Positions 50,601-62,971 of a stretch of DNA of 64,000 nucleotides are shown here, piece by piece (position 1 is the stretch's first letter; each line of letters starts with the position of its first letter). Location: positions 22,915,126 to 22,979,125 of the forward strand of contig NW_019211455.1 in the NCBI RefSeq assembly GCF_002443255.2, in the 5' to 3' direction. The position numbers and the translations under genes are program-made. The notes beneath the pieces were generated by a model. It made no database searches and had not been told where the DNA came from. It saw nothing but the letters and a program-made list of their open reading frames with translations. Source of the stretch: Varroa destructor (taxonomy: Eukaryota > Arthropoda > Arachnida > Mesostigmata > Varroidae).

Positions 50601-53600
50601 TATGGGCAAATTAGCGATGATATCTATTGGTTAAGAGGCACCCGTCGAGTCGGAACGAGAGCGAAAGCAGTTGGTACGAAGTCCGGCTTTTTGCTGCGGC
50701 TCAATGTACCTTTCGCGCCATATATGCGTGGCACCGCTCTTAATTCAATACGCAATAATTCTGTAATTTTTAATTGATAGGCGCCATTTATTGTTAGTCG
50801 TATTAGTCTCATCATGTAGCCAGTACAGAATATGACGTACGGGATTTCTTTGAAGCACATCTATACATCAGTTTATATAAGGATGTACGAACTGCGTGTG
50901 GAACCGACGCGTCTACGACCTGTAAATTCGGATCAAAAGCGCCATCGTCTTTTGTTGCCTAGTCGCCTAGACCGGATTTGTCCAGCCGGCAAAAACACGA
51001 AAGATCAATTAGAATCCCCTTTACTAGATCGCTGATGAACGACTTATCCTACCGCAGGTGAAGCTGCGGTTGGCGTCGCTACTTCTCTAATTTAATTAAT
51101 GCTACAGCTACCAACTATCTGAAATTTAACAGTTGTTTCGACATCGTGTATCTATTCTATCTACGGCCACCGCCATTCAACGAGGCGGATTGAAAAGTGC
51201 AAAAATAGAGTGAAACTAAATATAGAAATAGGAGGAAAGAAACAAACTGCTGCTGCTGCTGCCGCCGTATATTTCTACAGCGGAGCGACGGTTGTCAATC
51301 GATCAGGCCGATCAAGCCGCTCTCTGTCATCACTTCACTACTGCGACATCCGACGTCGCCGGCAACTGACTGTAACGGCAACGCGCACCGTGTTCGAACA
51401 ACAGCCTGATTTCCATTTCGTTAACATTGCAGTTAGGATCATTTCAGCCGCTTCCTTCGTGCGATCCCTCATGATTATTTTATCTTTATACTGGTCCCCT
51501 TAACAACTGGAACAGTGCGCCTGTCTTCCCGTCCTAACCTCTACCTCACGTAAATTTTCTGTAATGTATAGCGCGCGTTCCACAATCATTCTGCACCTTC
51601 GTTTGTGACGAATGCAGGACGGCGCCACAGGAGAACGGTATGCACCAAGCTCAAGCTAGAATCCGTCAGTTGACATTGTCGACAGCTGTGACTAGTGATA
51701 TTGCATCCGTTGCTACTGCTATCAATATCTCTGCTGAATTGTGAGCGGTTGGAGGTCGGCAGGACAAGTCAGCATGCCGCTAAAAAAGCCTGACCCTGCA
51801 CACGTGCGCTACCTGCCGCATATGTCTGTCCTGACGCAATCAAAGCCATCGTTGCAGCAACATGTACCTTCCTTCCTATGCTATCTATCTGCATTCACTT
51901 CTGTTTTGTTCTATAATACGATAGCAATAAACACAAGACCAATAAAGTGACAGGTTCCAGATTTGGGCTATGTTGTGTATTTGAACTAGATTTTTATACG
52001 AAGCGAGGTATACATATCATTATTAAAGCACGCACCTTATGAATTCTACAAAATACTATAGATAAATAGTGTCTGTAGTCCCATAAATGTATCAGTAATT
52101 TGGCAGGATAGTTAAGAGATAGTCGAAAGTGGTCGCTTTCGAGTCCGGTACTTCGGATGCCCCCAACGCATTTCTCGACATGCACTCGAGCTATCGTCGA
52201 TAAAAGCGCCGACCGCCGTATAGCCATTAGCCAGTGTCTTAAGCAGTAGATCGCCAATTTCATTTTGAAACAGTGTACATGTGTTGCGCCCGTAGAAAAA
52301 AAGCTTTTGAGAAAAACCTGCACTTATTATATTCAGGCTTACGGTCGATAGTTAGTATCAATCAATTAGAAGCAAAATGATATATGTGTCGCAGGCCTGA
52401 AGTATTTCAAGGAACGAAGAAGGAGCCGTAGCGTAAGCACCTAATGAGATATACGCGATGACAACAATGTCAAAAGCGTTTGAAACAGGCCAACGAGACG
52501 CCGACCAAAGGTACCTACGAATATTAGAGTTCCACGTCGCGTCCGAATTTCTCGACGATGAATTGCAATGGGGCATTTCAGGCAACAGAGAGCACAAAGC
52601 AGAATTAGATTGATCGGCAGAACAAACATAACACTATACGAACAGTGGCTGAGCGGAGTCATACTGACTATGAGGTAAACCTGCGATCGGTAATAGATCA
52701 ATGTGGTATACGAGTACTGCCGAAGTGCGGAAGCTCTATACTATCGGCTATCGGTGACCAAAGGGAAGTCCGAAAGCCGCTGATAGATGGCCATTGAACG
52801 GCAAGCTTAAAAAGTGGTTAGAGGAAGTCGACTGGACAATAAGCGGAGCAAAAGAGGCCTCTAGCAAACAACGACGATCTGCGTCTAATGCAGCGATTGA
52901 GAGGAGCTGCCTCATTAGCAGCACGGGAACGCGGCACATCAGAAGATTGTGTCGGGCCCATTGTATGAGTATGGAACGGAGTCGGAAATGGTAAAACATA
53001 GCGTGCCAGAGTGAAACGTAAAAATTCGAGCGGCGATTGGCACTATTAGATGAGATTAACCGTATCGTCATTCAGAAGGTTCGAACAGTATAAAACGAAT
53101 CCGATACCCGAAACATACCAAGAGCTCATTTTCCTCCCCGTCATTTTAAGCCAGATGACGTACTGCACGACTGTCATACTGAAGAACACCCCGTCATTTT
53201 TATCACAGATACGTTATAAAACTTACTATCATGCCAAACAGCATCATATACGAGTGTAACTTAGAATGCACGAGGAACACGAAGTCACGTACCTAAATTT
53301 GTGAGATTGTTAATGTCCCTGGATGGTTCTGCTGATACTTTGAACGCCGTTTGTAGCGCATCCTATGCATACATAATACGATGAGAAAGAATGTGAAACG
53401 TATTGAAACCCATAATTGAGGTTTGCAGGATCGTTAGAACTACATAATAAGGCTATGCTACTATCGGAAAGATCCGAACTATATTTCTCTTTGAAGTGAA
53501 GCTAACTTTAGTTATGTCATCGCACTGGAAAAAGCTCTGCAGCCCTCTGTTTCCTGGGATATATTCTCTCGTTCTGCCTGCACTGCTTCCAAACTGCCAA

Positions 53601-56600
53601 GATTTGCTACTTTTTCTGTAATTGGAAATCAATATTTTGTTAGAAGAAGTGCACGATTAAAGGAAATACGTTATCGGCCGTATCAAGTCAAATGCAAAAC
53701 GAAAAAAATTTCAACTGAAAATTTTGTGCCTTATTTCGGCTTTTTTTTTTTTTTTTTTCTTGATATTCGTTGCTTTGGATACATTACGAAGAGGACACCC
53801 AACGCTATACGGGCCAGAGCACCTTTCCGAGGGCTCCGATACGTACGGCTCCGTTTCGGTCTTCTCGTGCCCATTACGTCCAGCGTCATGCGCGGGCTGC
53901 AACACGACGCAGGCAACCCTTTATGATTATCGGCAATCGTTAATGCGACGACATTTTAATAAATTAATGCGATGACTCAACTCGACATGGCTATGGTGCC
54001 ACTGAACCAGGCAGCAACATTCAATTACATAAAGTATAACCTTTATCATGTTGATTATACTGCTTTATATAGCGTGAGAATTGTGATAGAAATAGAGTAA
54101 TGGGGTAGCGTCATTTGCATAATAACAATGATGATTCCGATACATTGTGTTGAATTGCATGCGCCGGTCTCGCGGGCTGGGCAGGTAGATAGTGATCAGA
54201 CCGGAGAGTTCATGGAAATCACTTGAAATCAAAGGCTACCAACAGAAGAAAATTAACATTGAGCTCTACTGAAGACATTTGTCGAAGACAAAATTGCTTA
54301 TAAAACGGTCCTTCGCCGTCTGTCTGTCTACTGAGCCTTTGCGGCATTTAATACTGCTTTTACTTCTACCACGGATCATAGTAATAAGACGACATTGTCA
54401 AATGATTGCCTACGCCGTGTCGTAAATGACCATCAAGCCTTTTTCGTACTGGATGATTGTGCAGGCTCTTACTTTTCTGTTAAAACTCTGATATAGGCCC
54501 GAATTATAAGAGGCCCAATTAAGCTAAGCTGAATCGAACGGCGCTGTAAACATGTTTGTACTGATAACATAAAACTGTATATACACAGAACGATCGTAAC
54601 TGTTCCTCAAGCATTTGAATACCTAAATAACATAAAATGGCGTTTCCATGCTGCCGCATAGCCAAAAAGGTAGCTAGCTCTACAGTGAGGTATACCTTTA
54701 CAGTATGCGATAGAGTTTCCCTTTGCTTTCATTTTCTAATATATAGTTTATCGATTGAGCTATTTCTCTCAGGCCGATCTATAGATTGCCATGAATATCA
54801 TCCCGCAACAGATACATCGTAACGCTCGCCTAACGCGCACAACACAGCGGAAGTGTCACGAGCAGCTTTTCAGTATTTCTCCTCTGAAGCTGTTGCACTT
54901 ATTTTTCCGTCGTTTTCGACCCCCGATCTCCCGTTGACCAACTTTTTACCAAAAGGAAATAGCACCGTACATATTACACATAGCCTCTGACTCGGCTTGC
55001 CGTCCAATATTATATTATGCACAACCGCAAGGTTCACCCATGTATGGAAATAGCTGCGGCGATCCTAGCAGCCTTTCCAGCTGACCCAAAGAAAGCAGGC
55101 CACCTAGCTTTCAGTACAATTAGTTACTGGCTGAGTGCAGAGCGGTACAGCGGCAGCAATTACGGCAACAATTGCACTTCGGAAAGCCGACGACCTCAGG
55201 TACTCCGCTTATTCACTGCCGTTTAATTGTATGCATTTGTTCTATTAAATGAGAAGGGAAAAGTGGGGGAAGTCGGGACATTTCGGCCATCGGCCCACAC
55301 CCTATAGGCCAAAGCCTGTCTACACGTTTGGTGCTCACTTAGACATCGCTACGACAACGATTGCCGCTATCTTAGCTATTCTGTCAGTTTATTGAAACAG
55401 ATAAAAGCATAGAGACTGATCAACGGTCATGCCAGAAATGTTCACGCTTGCTTTCGATCGACTGGACAAATTGGATCGACGCAGCTCATAGATACGCACA
55501 TCTTCATGACGGCTTGAGTTTTCCATTAGCGCAGAAAGCAAGTAAACAGCTGTAATGCAAGAAGTGCAGCAGCTATACAGTAAGTGTCCTTGCATTGTAG
55601 TATCTTCAACATTGCACAGGTACTCTGAGAAACCACTTTAGTGAGTTTTAGCGCTTTCGGCCGCTTGGCTGGAAAAACACCGTAGGCTGGGGTGTACACG
55701 TAGCTCGGCACAAAATTACCCGAATATTGTCATAAGTGACCAGTAAACAAGTGACAGCAAAGCTAAGCATGGCAGTGGTGGTAACAAGTTTATCTACTAA
55801 ACTTAGGAACTCGTGAGGTGGTCTTTGTTCGAAATCGGGCGTAGACAGACGGTTCGTCTCGTATCCAGGTAGGGCAATCGTTTAAAGTAATGTTTGACTA
55901 GGACAACAGCAGGCGGAAACATTTAGTTATATTGTAAGCAAACTGTAACAGGAGTAATGGTAGTGGATGAACATTTATGGTTCTTTCGTAATCGTCGCCC
56001 GGTGCACATTTGAATATACCACAGCAGGATCTCAAAGCTCGCAATGCAGAAGTCTGCATCTGCGACTCTTTTGCGCCACGGAAATCATCACTCGTTCCTC
56101 AGTTTATGTTTCTATTATGATGAATGTTACCGTTACTATAACGACTGTCACTACCTAAAAGGGGTTTTATGCCCAAAATTGTACATCAAACTTCTGGCAC
56201 CCAGCATGAAACCGGGCTTGGGTCTTCCTAGGACACCACGAATGTTTCGTTGCTGTGAAAGCACTAATGTGATAACGCGTATCACTCGCGACGTTTCGCT
56301 CAAAAAAGTAGGGAGAGAGACAGGAGAGTGAGTAAAATGCGAATTTTCTTCCGGCTTTGGCCGAATTAGAGAGAGCGTTGTTGCGTATAACAGTGGCTCT
56401 TCTTAACGTTTTGCAGAATTCGATCCTACGGGTCAAATTAGTACCCCAAAAATTTCAAGCCAATTGCAATACTATCCCCGTCATCGTATTCTGGTAATAA
56501 CACTGCATCCACTTCTATGGATACCGACTTTATAAAGCTACCTAATGGAGCACACGTGCGCCACAAATCTGTCAATTCCGTCCTGCCGTACGCGTCAGCT

Positions 56601-59017
56601 CCGCTCCCATCGGCCCTAAGGCGGCAACCGCAAACGTAAGTAAGTAACGAATAGTGACTGTAGCAGCAATAACAGAGCAATTCGACCCTTTTCCGTTGCT
56701 AGATCTATCTGGCTGTCCGTTGACCTAGCGCTGGCAGCGCTATGGACGCGTCCTGCCGCTACAACCGTAGGCAGTTACCTACTGCCATGTGTTATAATAG
56801 AAATGAAGTAGAATCACACGAACAAAGACGTGCATATATATATTGCCATCCCTGCTCGACCGAGTAAGCCCACCAGTGGCTCACCGCAGATCCGTAACTG
56901 CCGCCGTCGCTGTTATTGTCGCCGCTCGTTGCGACGATCACGATATGTTGAATGCGAGTCGGCTTTACTATTCAATGGCAATCAGACGATCGAACGGACG
57001 GAGAAGTGACAAACAAACGAGTGCGGAAACAATAAAGAATACGGACCACCAGACAAACGTACATGTGCACGTATGTGTACACAAAGGCTAACATACAGAT
57101 TTTTATGTAAGGAAACGAAGAGCTGATAGGCATGTTGCTAGGAACATTATATTACAATAGAAATGTCAATTGAAGTCTGTCCAAATAAACTATCTGAAAT
57201 CGTTTTGAGAGCAAGAGCCTATATTCGGTCGGCAAAGAATCATGTTAGAACCACATCGTATTCATTTCTGCTGAGCATCAAGCTGCTGAGGCTAACACAG
57301 AAGCAGTCGGATATAAGGCTAATTCTGCGAGTGAGATAGGACTACAGTTAAGGTAACGATCTAGGTTGAAAGACCTGCAAAGATAGTTATCATGTTGCGG
57401 ACGATCGTCGTTGTAGGTCGACTATAGTAGACGGCGTATGGCTGACGTATGCTACAGCTAGGGTAGGATCGTCCCCGGCTTAGAAAGTCACCTAATTTCA
57501 CTTAACTTTATTCTACTGACAGGCGTTTTTTGTACGCGAACTTTTCGACAACGTCACTTAAACTACTATAGTGACCTAATAGCTTTTCTGTGTTCTGCCA
57601 TTGTCGCTGGCACAACAACTGGTTGCGACCTGATGGTCTCTACTGTGGCATGCTCACATAAACTAGGCAAACTAAGACAGACATATAGCAACTGGCATGC
57701 CAAACAACAGTAGCTAAACCCTTAACACCGCCAGGATCCGTGGTAGGACCTCCTCTTATAATCGCTTTTCTATCTCGTGATTAAAACTACATTATAAAGA
57801 ACCCATCGAATCAACGAAAAACGTTCACCTCCCGTGCAAATGTTAAAGCGAATAGATAATGTGTACTTGATAATGAAGCTGCTGTGTTTTTTCGGCCGAT
57901 AAACTCTAGCGCCCTGTATATTGTAACCCATATGTGTATGCACTAACAAAGCACAATTTGAGTTCGTACGGCAATCCCTACATGAGAAAAATAGGGCCTC
58001 TCGAGACTATACTAGCAAGTATTGCCGGAACATACAAGAATGTATATGCTAGATCAACGCAATACTACAAATCACCGCGTATGCGTACCGCCATTTGCCA
58101 TGGATAGAAAACTACTAGAAATACGTTGTCGGCGAAAAAAGTCTGTAGCTCATCTAACGTATATGAGGCGGTGAGGCCTATACCCGTTTCTAGCGTCCGT
58201 TCGCTTACGACTCCGCTGACTATTTCTGCCTAAGTACTCGTTAAGTTACACGTGCGTACAATACTCTATATGCACCGAGAAAGATCAGATGGGTTTCGGG
58301 CATCACACAGGCTTGCTAAGACTGTGCTAAAACAAGCGCGACGGTTACCTAGATTGTACGCCTCTGCTGTTGCTGCTTGTGCGGTATAACCATCAAAGAT
58401 CATCTTCAGAATATGATCTTTCAACATAGCCAAACTTGCGTCAAAATGAAACATTTCAATATGTGAATAGGTCATTACACTTTTACTGGGTATTGATCGC
58501 TTGTATCTTAAAGCGACCTACTAACAACAATAAAAATACGGTAGAATAACACAATCGGATTTGAATCGAAAGGACTTAATAACGTCATGTTTCACTACGC
58601 AACCGTGCATACGGATTAAAATGTTCTCTAAGTGTTTATCTCCTCTTTACTAAGAAGAAGATAAGAATATGTTAGTTGGCGTACGTGTATTACGCACCAA
58701 TGAGAAAACCCGCGATTTCTTTGCTTCTATTTTTGCCCCCCAGTTGCTCTCGACTGCGAATCAGTGCTCTTGGCCCTGGAAGTGATTCTTCGCTGTGTCG
58801 TCCTGTACGCGGCTCGCACCACCTGGCCAAACAGCCAAAACAACGGGTTTACTCTTGATTGAGTAATAAGTGAGCAGGCTCAGTGTCAGCAGCCGGCAAA
58901 GCAGATCTCTGTTGGGAGACAGCAGCGGCTTCAGCCGTTGCGGTTTGTTTCCTTGGCCTCCTGAATGAGCCAGCTCGGTTACGATTGGCAGGCCACGCGT
59001 GTTAGCTTTTCTCATGT
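44667..59017. other. non-coding stretch, mixed composition
   Basis: No gene is supported. Minus-strand sequence just above 44670 may contain further, more eroded LINE sequence (a frame with IPLVDFVMTLG near 44680), but it is too short to call. An 18-base poly-T lies at 53741-53758. A CTG/CCG patch lies near 51248. A 9-bp inverted repeat with a 9-base loop is at 58395-58421 (AAAGATCAT/ATGATCTTT). Frames of up to 132 codons (50379-50777, plus) overlap frames on the other strand and show no recognisable domain. A 78-codon minus-strand frame from ATG at 46513-46749 has balanced composition but no family. Confidence 0.5.
53741..53758. repeat. poly-T run (18)
   Basis: Eighteen T bases, followed by C and further pyrimidines. 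It could be a reversed poly-A tail. No retroposon body or flanking duplication was recognised. Confidence 0.9.
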
Positions 59018-59374
59018 TCAGCATGGCCCACATACAGAGCGCCCCTTCGAGCAACAGAACACGAACCCTTTCTTGCTAATGTCACTTTCGCGGCAGGAGC
59101 TGAGAAACGGACACCGAGAGCACGCTATCTGACCAGTAACACACATCAGAAGGCCTAATCTCCCTGAGCTAGCGGTTATAAGCAAAGCCAATAAGGAATA
59201 CGTAGACTGACACATAGACCCTTCCCCTTCCTCCCGTTCTCGCTGTCTGAAGAACGAAGAGGCTCTTTCATCTGTGGTTGTCTCAGAGGCGGCGAAGGTA
59301 GTGCTGAACTTCCCGTTCAGCACCACCGTCGCCGTAGGTACAGATGACAACCGAATGAGAGTTTTTTTGAGCAT
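59018..59374 (-). CDS. unrecognised 118-codon frame (doubtful)
   Basis: This minus-strand frame has an ATG at 59374 and ends in TGA. The N-terminal half is Thr/Ser-rich and polar, with an Arg/Glu cluster (RQREREEGEG) around residues 43-52. The middle (SLLALLITASSGRLGLLMCV, about residues 60-79) is hydrophobic enough to be a membrane segment. The C-terminal 40 residues contain eight Cys. No family is recognised and the start context is weak. The 5' part overlaps a strong hairpin at 59290-59334. It may be a real small gene, an exon, or chance. Confidence 0.13.
   Translation of the reverse strand: MLKKTLIRLSSVPTATVVLNGKFSTTFAASETTTDERASSFFRQREREEGEGSMCQSTYSLLALLITASSGRLGLLMCVTGQIACSRCPFLSSCRESDISKKGFVFCCSKGRSVCGPC
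59290..59334 (-). repeat. 20-bp hairpin with 5-base loop
   Basis: Bases 59290-59309 pair with 59315-59334. There are 18 Watson-Crick pairs and two mismatches (59296/59328 and 59300/59324) around the loop TTCCC. Read from the minus strand, one of the mismatches becomes a G-U pair, so a minus transcript would fold slightly better. The loop is small for a microRNA precursor. Confidence 0.9.
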
Positions 59375-60180
59375 AGAGACGGCGTTGCTTTTCGAAGGGC
59401 CAGTTCTATCCCGGTTTCATGATCTGGGCAAGCCTAATGACACCTAATATTAACCCTTTTGCTTTTTTTTGTATATGATGCTAACGGGCCATTGATTCGT
59501 CTTCTGATGCAGGTTCGATTGACTGAGGCTCTAATGAGGAAATGGAATGATGCCAAGTAGATGCCAAGTGATGTTACAAGAGAAAAGTTGTCTCCTTGTT
59601 GCCAATTAAAGCAGTCTATTTATAGCGTCTTATATTAAAAAAGATTAGCAAAAGTATTTTGTGAAACATGGCCGATTTTCCCTGAGCGTCGCAAGCCTGC
59701 TATTGCTGCCGAAGTCGGCAATAGCTTTTTCATTATGTGTATGGTTATTTTAATTTCTCGCTATGACTTTATTTTGAGCTAGCAATCTGCATCCCTAAGG
59801 TTCATCTAAAATATATTGTTAAATGCGTCATCGACGACTTCATTGTATAGTTCTGTTTGTCATAAGCTTCAGTTGATGTTTGTACACAACTGCGAAAGTT
59901 AACGTTGTACCATTACAGCAATTGACTGAAGATAGCCACACTTTTGCGGCGGGCCAGGCTTCTTATTTGGCTTGTCTTGATAATCTTCCCTCCCTCGCGT
60001 TCAGCATCACGTTTGTCCTTGTATTGCTAACGACGCAGCAAGGAAACCAAACGAGACCAGCCCGTCTCGAAGGCCCATCGAAGGCCACATGAGGCCGGCG
60101 CCAGCCTGAAAAGAAGCGCAGCCACCAATTCTAGCACCAGTATCACTCGTGTCGGCTGCCGCTACTTAAACGGCGATCAC

Positions 60181-60196
60181 GACGGCCGCGGCCGTC
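60181..60196. repeat. 16-bp perfect GC palindrome
   Basis: GACGGCCGCGGCCGTC is identical to its own reverse complement, with no spacer. It contains CCGCGG and two CGGCCG words. It could be a dimer-binding site or chance in a GC-rich patch. Confidence 0.9.
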
Positions 60197-60968
60197 AGTC
60201 CCGCTGACGAAGTTCACGATGTTGTGTCTACAAATGCGACCCATTCATAGGTCTATTGACGGTGGCTGGTGCTGGTGATGACGACGATAATGACACGCGT
60301 TGCGCGTAACAGACGCGCAGCTTACGGCCGCAGTTCGAGGGGCCGGGAACGGTTTAGCCTCCAGTTCGGTTTATCGTGTAGCTACAGCGGTGCCTACAGT
60401 CGTTGTATAGCATCGACGGAAAAGAGGGAAAAGACAATAAGACGAATGAAGAATAAGGTCTGCGCAGTCGGACACAGCCGTTCAGTCGATTTACAGCTCA
60501 GCCAACAGCTGCAGAAACGCTGGCCTTGACTTACGAACGCGCGTCGGGGCTAGACAGATGCCGCTATGGAGAGTCCGATTTTACTACTGCTTATAGTAAC
60601 GGCACTGATGGCCGCTCTATAAGGAGACAACAGAAGCTTTACTAAATAGAAAATTATCCGCTGCTCGCGCTCCTTCCGTCATAGTTAGAAAGCATGCCAC
60701 GAGATGTCTCTCACTCAACGTAGTCTAACGGAAATTACCGAAAGCAGATGTACACACACAAATGCGGGCTGCGCGGATACGCCCAACTGCGTCCAGAAAT
60801 ACAAACCAAAATACACACACCCACCGCTAGCGCACGGCTCGATATCGGGCTCAGAGGGACATAACAATCAAAAGCAGGCGCGGTAGAGCATTGTTCAAGA
60901 AACCCATTGAGTTATGTATACTATTACGTACATAGGGAAGTTAAAGGAGTAGCACCGAGTAGGCTATC

Positions 60969-61007
60969 TATAGCAGTCTATAGTAGCAGCTGTCTATAGT
61001 AGACAGC
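60969..61007. repeat. TCTATAG repeats with 8-bp hairpin
   Basis: CTATAG occurs three times in about 32 bases, two of them as TCTATAGTAG. The last copy lies in the hairpin GCTGTCTA (60989-60996), TAG loop, TAGACAGC (61000-61007). It is a compact direct plus inverted repeat cluster. Confidence 0.8.
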
Positions 61008-62769
61008 AGCGACTGTTTACAAGGTCTCCGCGAGCACCATCGCCGTTATTACTACCATCAGCATAATCATCATTATTATCGCAGGCAATAGTAGAAGCGC
61101 CACTGATTTACGACGATGGTCGCTGCAGTCAGCACCGGCTATTGCGGCGAAGACGATGACGACGGCTGGCTGGTGCAATGTGACTTTTTCGTTTTATCTG
61201 TTCCACGCTCGTTGTTGTATGTGAATGATGGCAGTGAGAGAGTTGGTTTTGTTGCGTTTTAAAGTTGTACTGCTGTCATCGAGACAGCGGACCGCGATTA
61301 GCCATGGTCTGCCGTTTTAGACGCAGACAAACAGTAGTTAGCCTGCAAGCGATCTGTCAGGCTTCAGGCGTGATCTGGCTCAAACTTCAGCCGTCAGCTA
61401 CCAGTCAGATCTTCCCGGCAAATGAAGGCCTCATTGGAAGTTTCGAGTTTTCACTTACCTCAGTAATGCGTCGTTTGGAGCATCCACGTTGCTCATATAG
61501 GGAGCGCGGTGCATTAGCAACGCAACGACGTTAGCTTTGCAAAAACTCGTTGACTAGCTACCCGAATATCACTGAACAGGTAGCGACGGCATAAATTAAG
61601 TAAGCACGAAGTTACTCCGCAAGCCAGCTAGCAATAACGAACGATTCCAATATAGCTCAGCAATGTTGGCATCAGTTAACTTGCTGAACGATTAGAAAGA
61701 GAGGGAAAAAGACTCCTTTATTTTGGAAGTTGTACGGGGAATAACGTGCAAAATTTTTTTTACTAAGGGTTAAATTTACCAAGGGTTACTCGCGTCGAGC
61801 AACAGTATACATTTGTGTACGCTTTATTGATCGATTAGAACATCTTGAACAGTGTGATAATAATACATCGTCATCTAACCAAAGTATGAATTTATAAAGT
61901 CTCTCTGCGCCTTTCTCTCTCGCTGTGGTTCTTATGGTAAAAGAGAGGTACCAATGCCGAAAGGTTTTGTCCTGCAACAGCAGGAAACTCCCGCTTTTCT
62001 GCAAATTAACTTCGGTACAGAGAACGAATTATACTAGGCTTCTTTGCGGCGCCACGTCCCTCGTCTATGCTTTGTTCTTTCGTTCGCTCGCACCCACTCT
62101 CCTCCATTCCGATCAAAAATCTTCAAGAGATAAGTACTTCCGTGTCATAACTATGTCATATTATACATAGTATGCTACCGCTCATCATTAGAATTATTAA
62201 CATTGTCATTATCGGGATACCTCAGACAGCTCTAGAGACCTCGCTTGTCCATAGCACGCAACGTCATTCTCTTCCTTATGTTTGCTCTTCACTGTTTTAT
62301 CGATGATGCGTTCCGCCCGATAGGCGCACCTCAATGAATTTGATCGCTACTGAATCGTATTGCTCTCGAGGTTGTCATACCTTTCTGGTCATCCTGTATA
62401 TATTTTCGTCGTCATCATTATCATTGTGGACATTGTTTGCGATCGTTCGAGGCTCTCTCGGCCTCACTTCTTTCACCTTTGCCTAGTCCAAGTTCGAAGT
62501 AGATTTCTACCAGTCTAGCCTTCGGGTGTTGCACCTTGCCCGTTCCGTATCCGGCGCTGCATTCTGTCCTTTGATTTCCTAGCCACAGTTACGGTGTTCT
62601 TTTCGATCAAATCGTTTTTCGTTCTATAGCCTCAGTGGAATTCAGCTCCTATGTCGTCACACGCTCGTTTCGGGAGCACAGTTACTGTCAGTGATGTCTG
62701 CTGTGTGCGGCGCAGAGGGAGGTGTACGGGGCTCTCCAGCGGTGGTCGCATATGCGCCCCTCTATTCAA

Positions 62770-62788
62770 CAAATCAAATCAAATCAAA
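62770..62788. repeat. (CAAAT)n pentanucleotide repeat
   Basis: Three full CAAAT units plus CAAA. A simple repeat. Confidence 0.9.
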
Positions 62789-62951
62789 GACGTTAGCGAT
62801 GATAGCGCCAGGAGCGGCGACCGCGTTAATATCGGTAGCGATCGCGGCCCTAAGTACGGGGATTTCGTGGCCAAGTGGCTACGATAATGGACGCCTTTCA
62901 CTCGCCACTACTTACCGTTCGGCGGTTTCCTAACCTCTGTTTGCGTTTCCA

Positions 62952-62971
62952 TCTCTCTCTCTCTCTCTCTC
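62952..62971. repeat. (TC)10 microsatellite
   Basis: Ten TC units, followed closely by an AT-rich ATACATGTATATATTTATATATA-type patch. It is a simple repeat; the pyrimidine tract is not followed by a convincing exon. Confidence 0.95.

Noticed and set aside
50303..50860. Opposed frames of 78-132 codons with several Cys residues
   Set aside because: The Cys spacing does not fit a zinc-finger or disulphide family I know. The frames overlap on opposite strands, so neither is supported over the other.
51994..52360. Two overlapping minus-strand frames (one of 109 codons, one of about 84) that read like protein
   Set aside because: The second contains FIDDSS, but it is not in a reverse-transcriptase or transposase context. 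Neither frame could be assigned and both are within chance length.
59699..59730. GC hairpin (GCTATTGC/GCAATAGC) followed by five T bases, resembling a bacterial terminator
   Set aside because: The window is eukaryotic and no gene ends there. The resemblance is coincidental, although a stem followed by a T run could stop RNA polymerase III.
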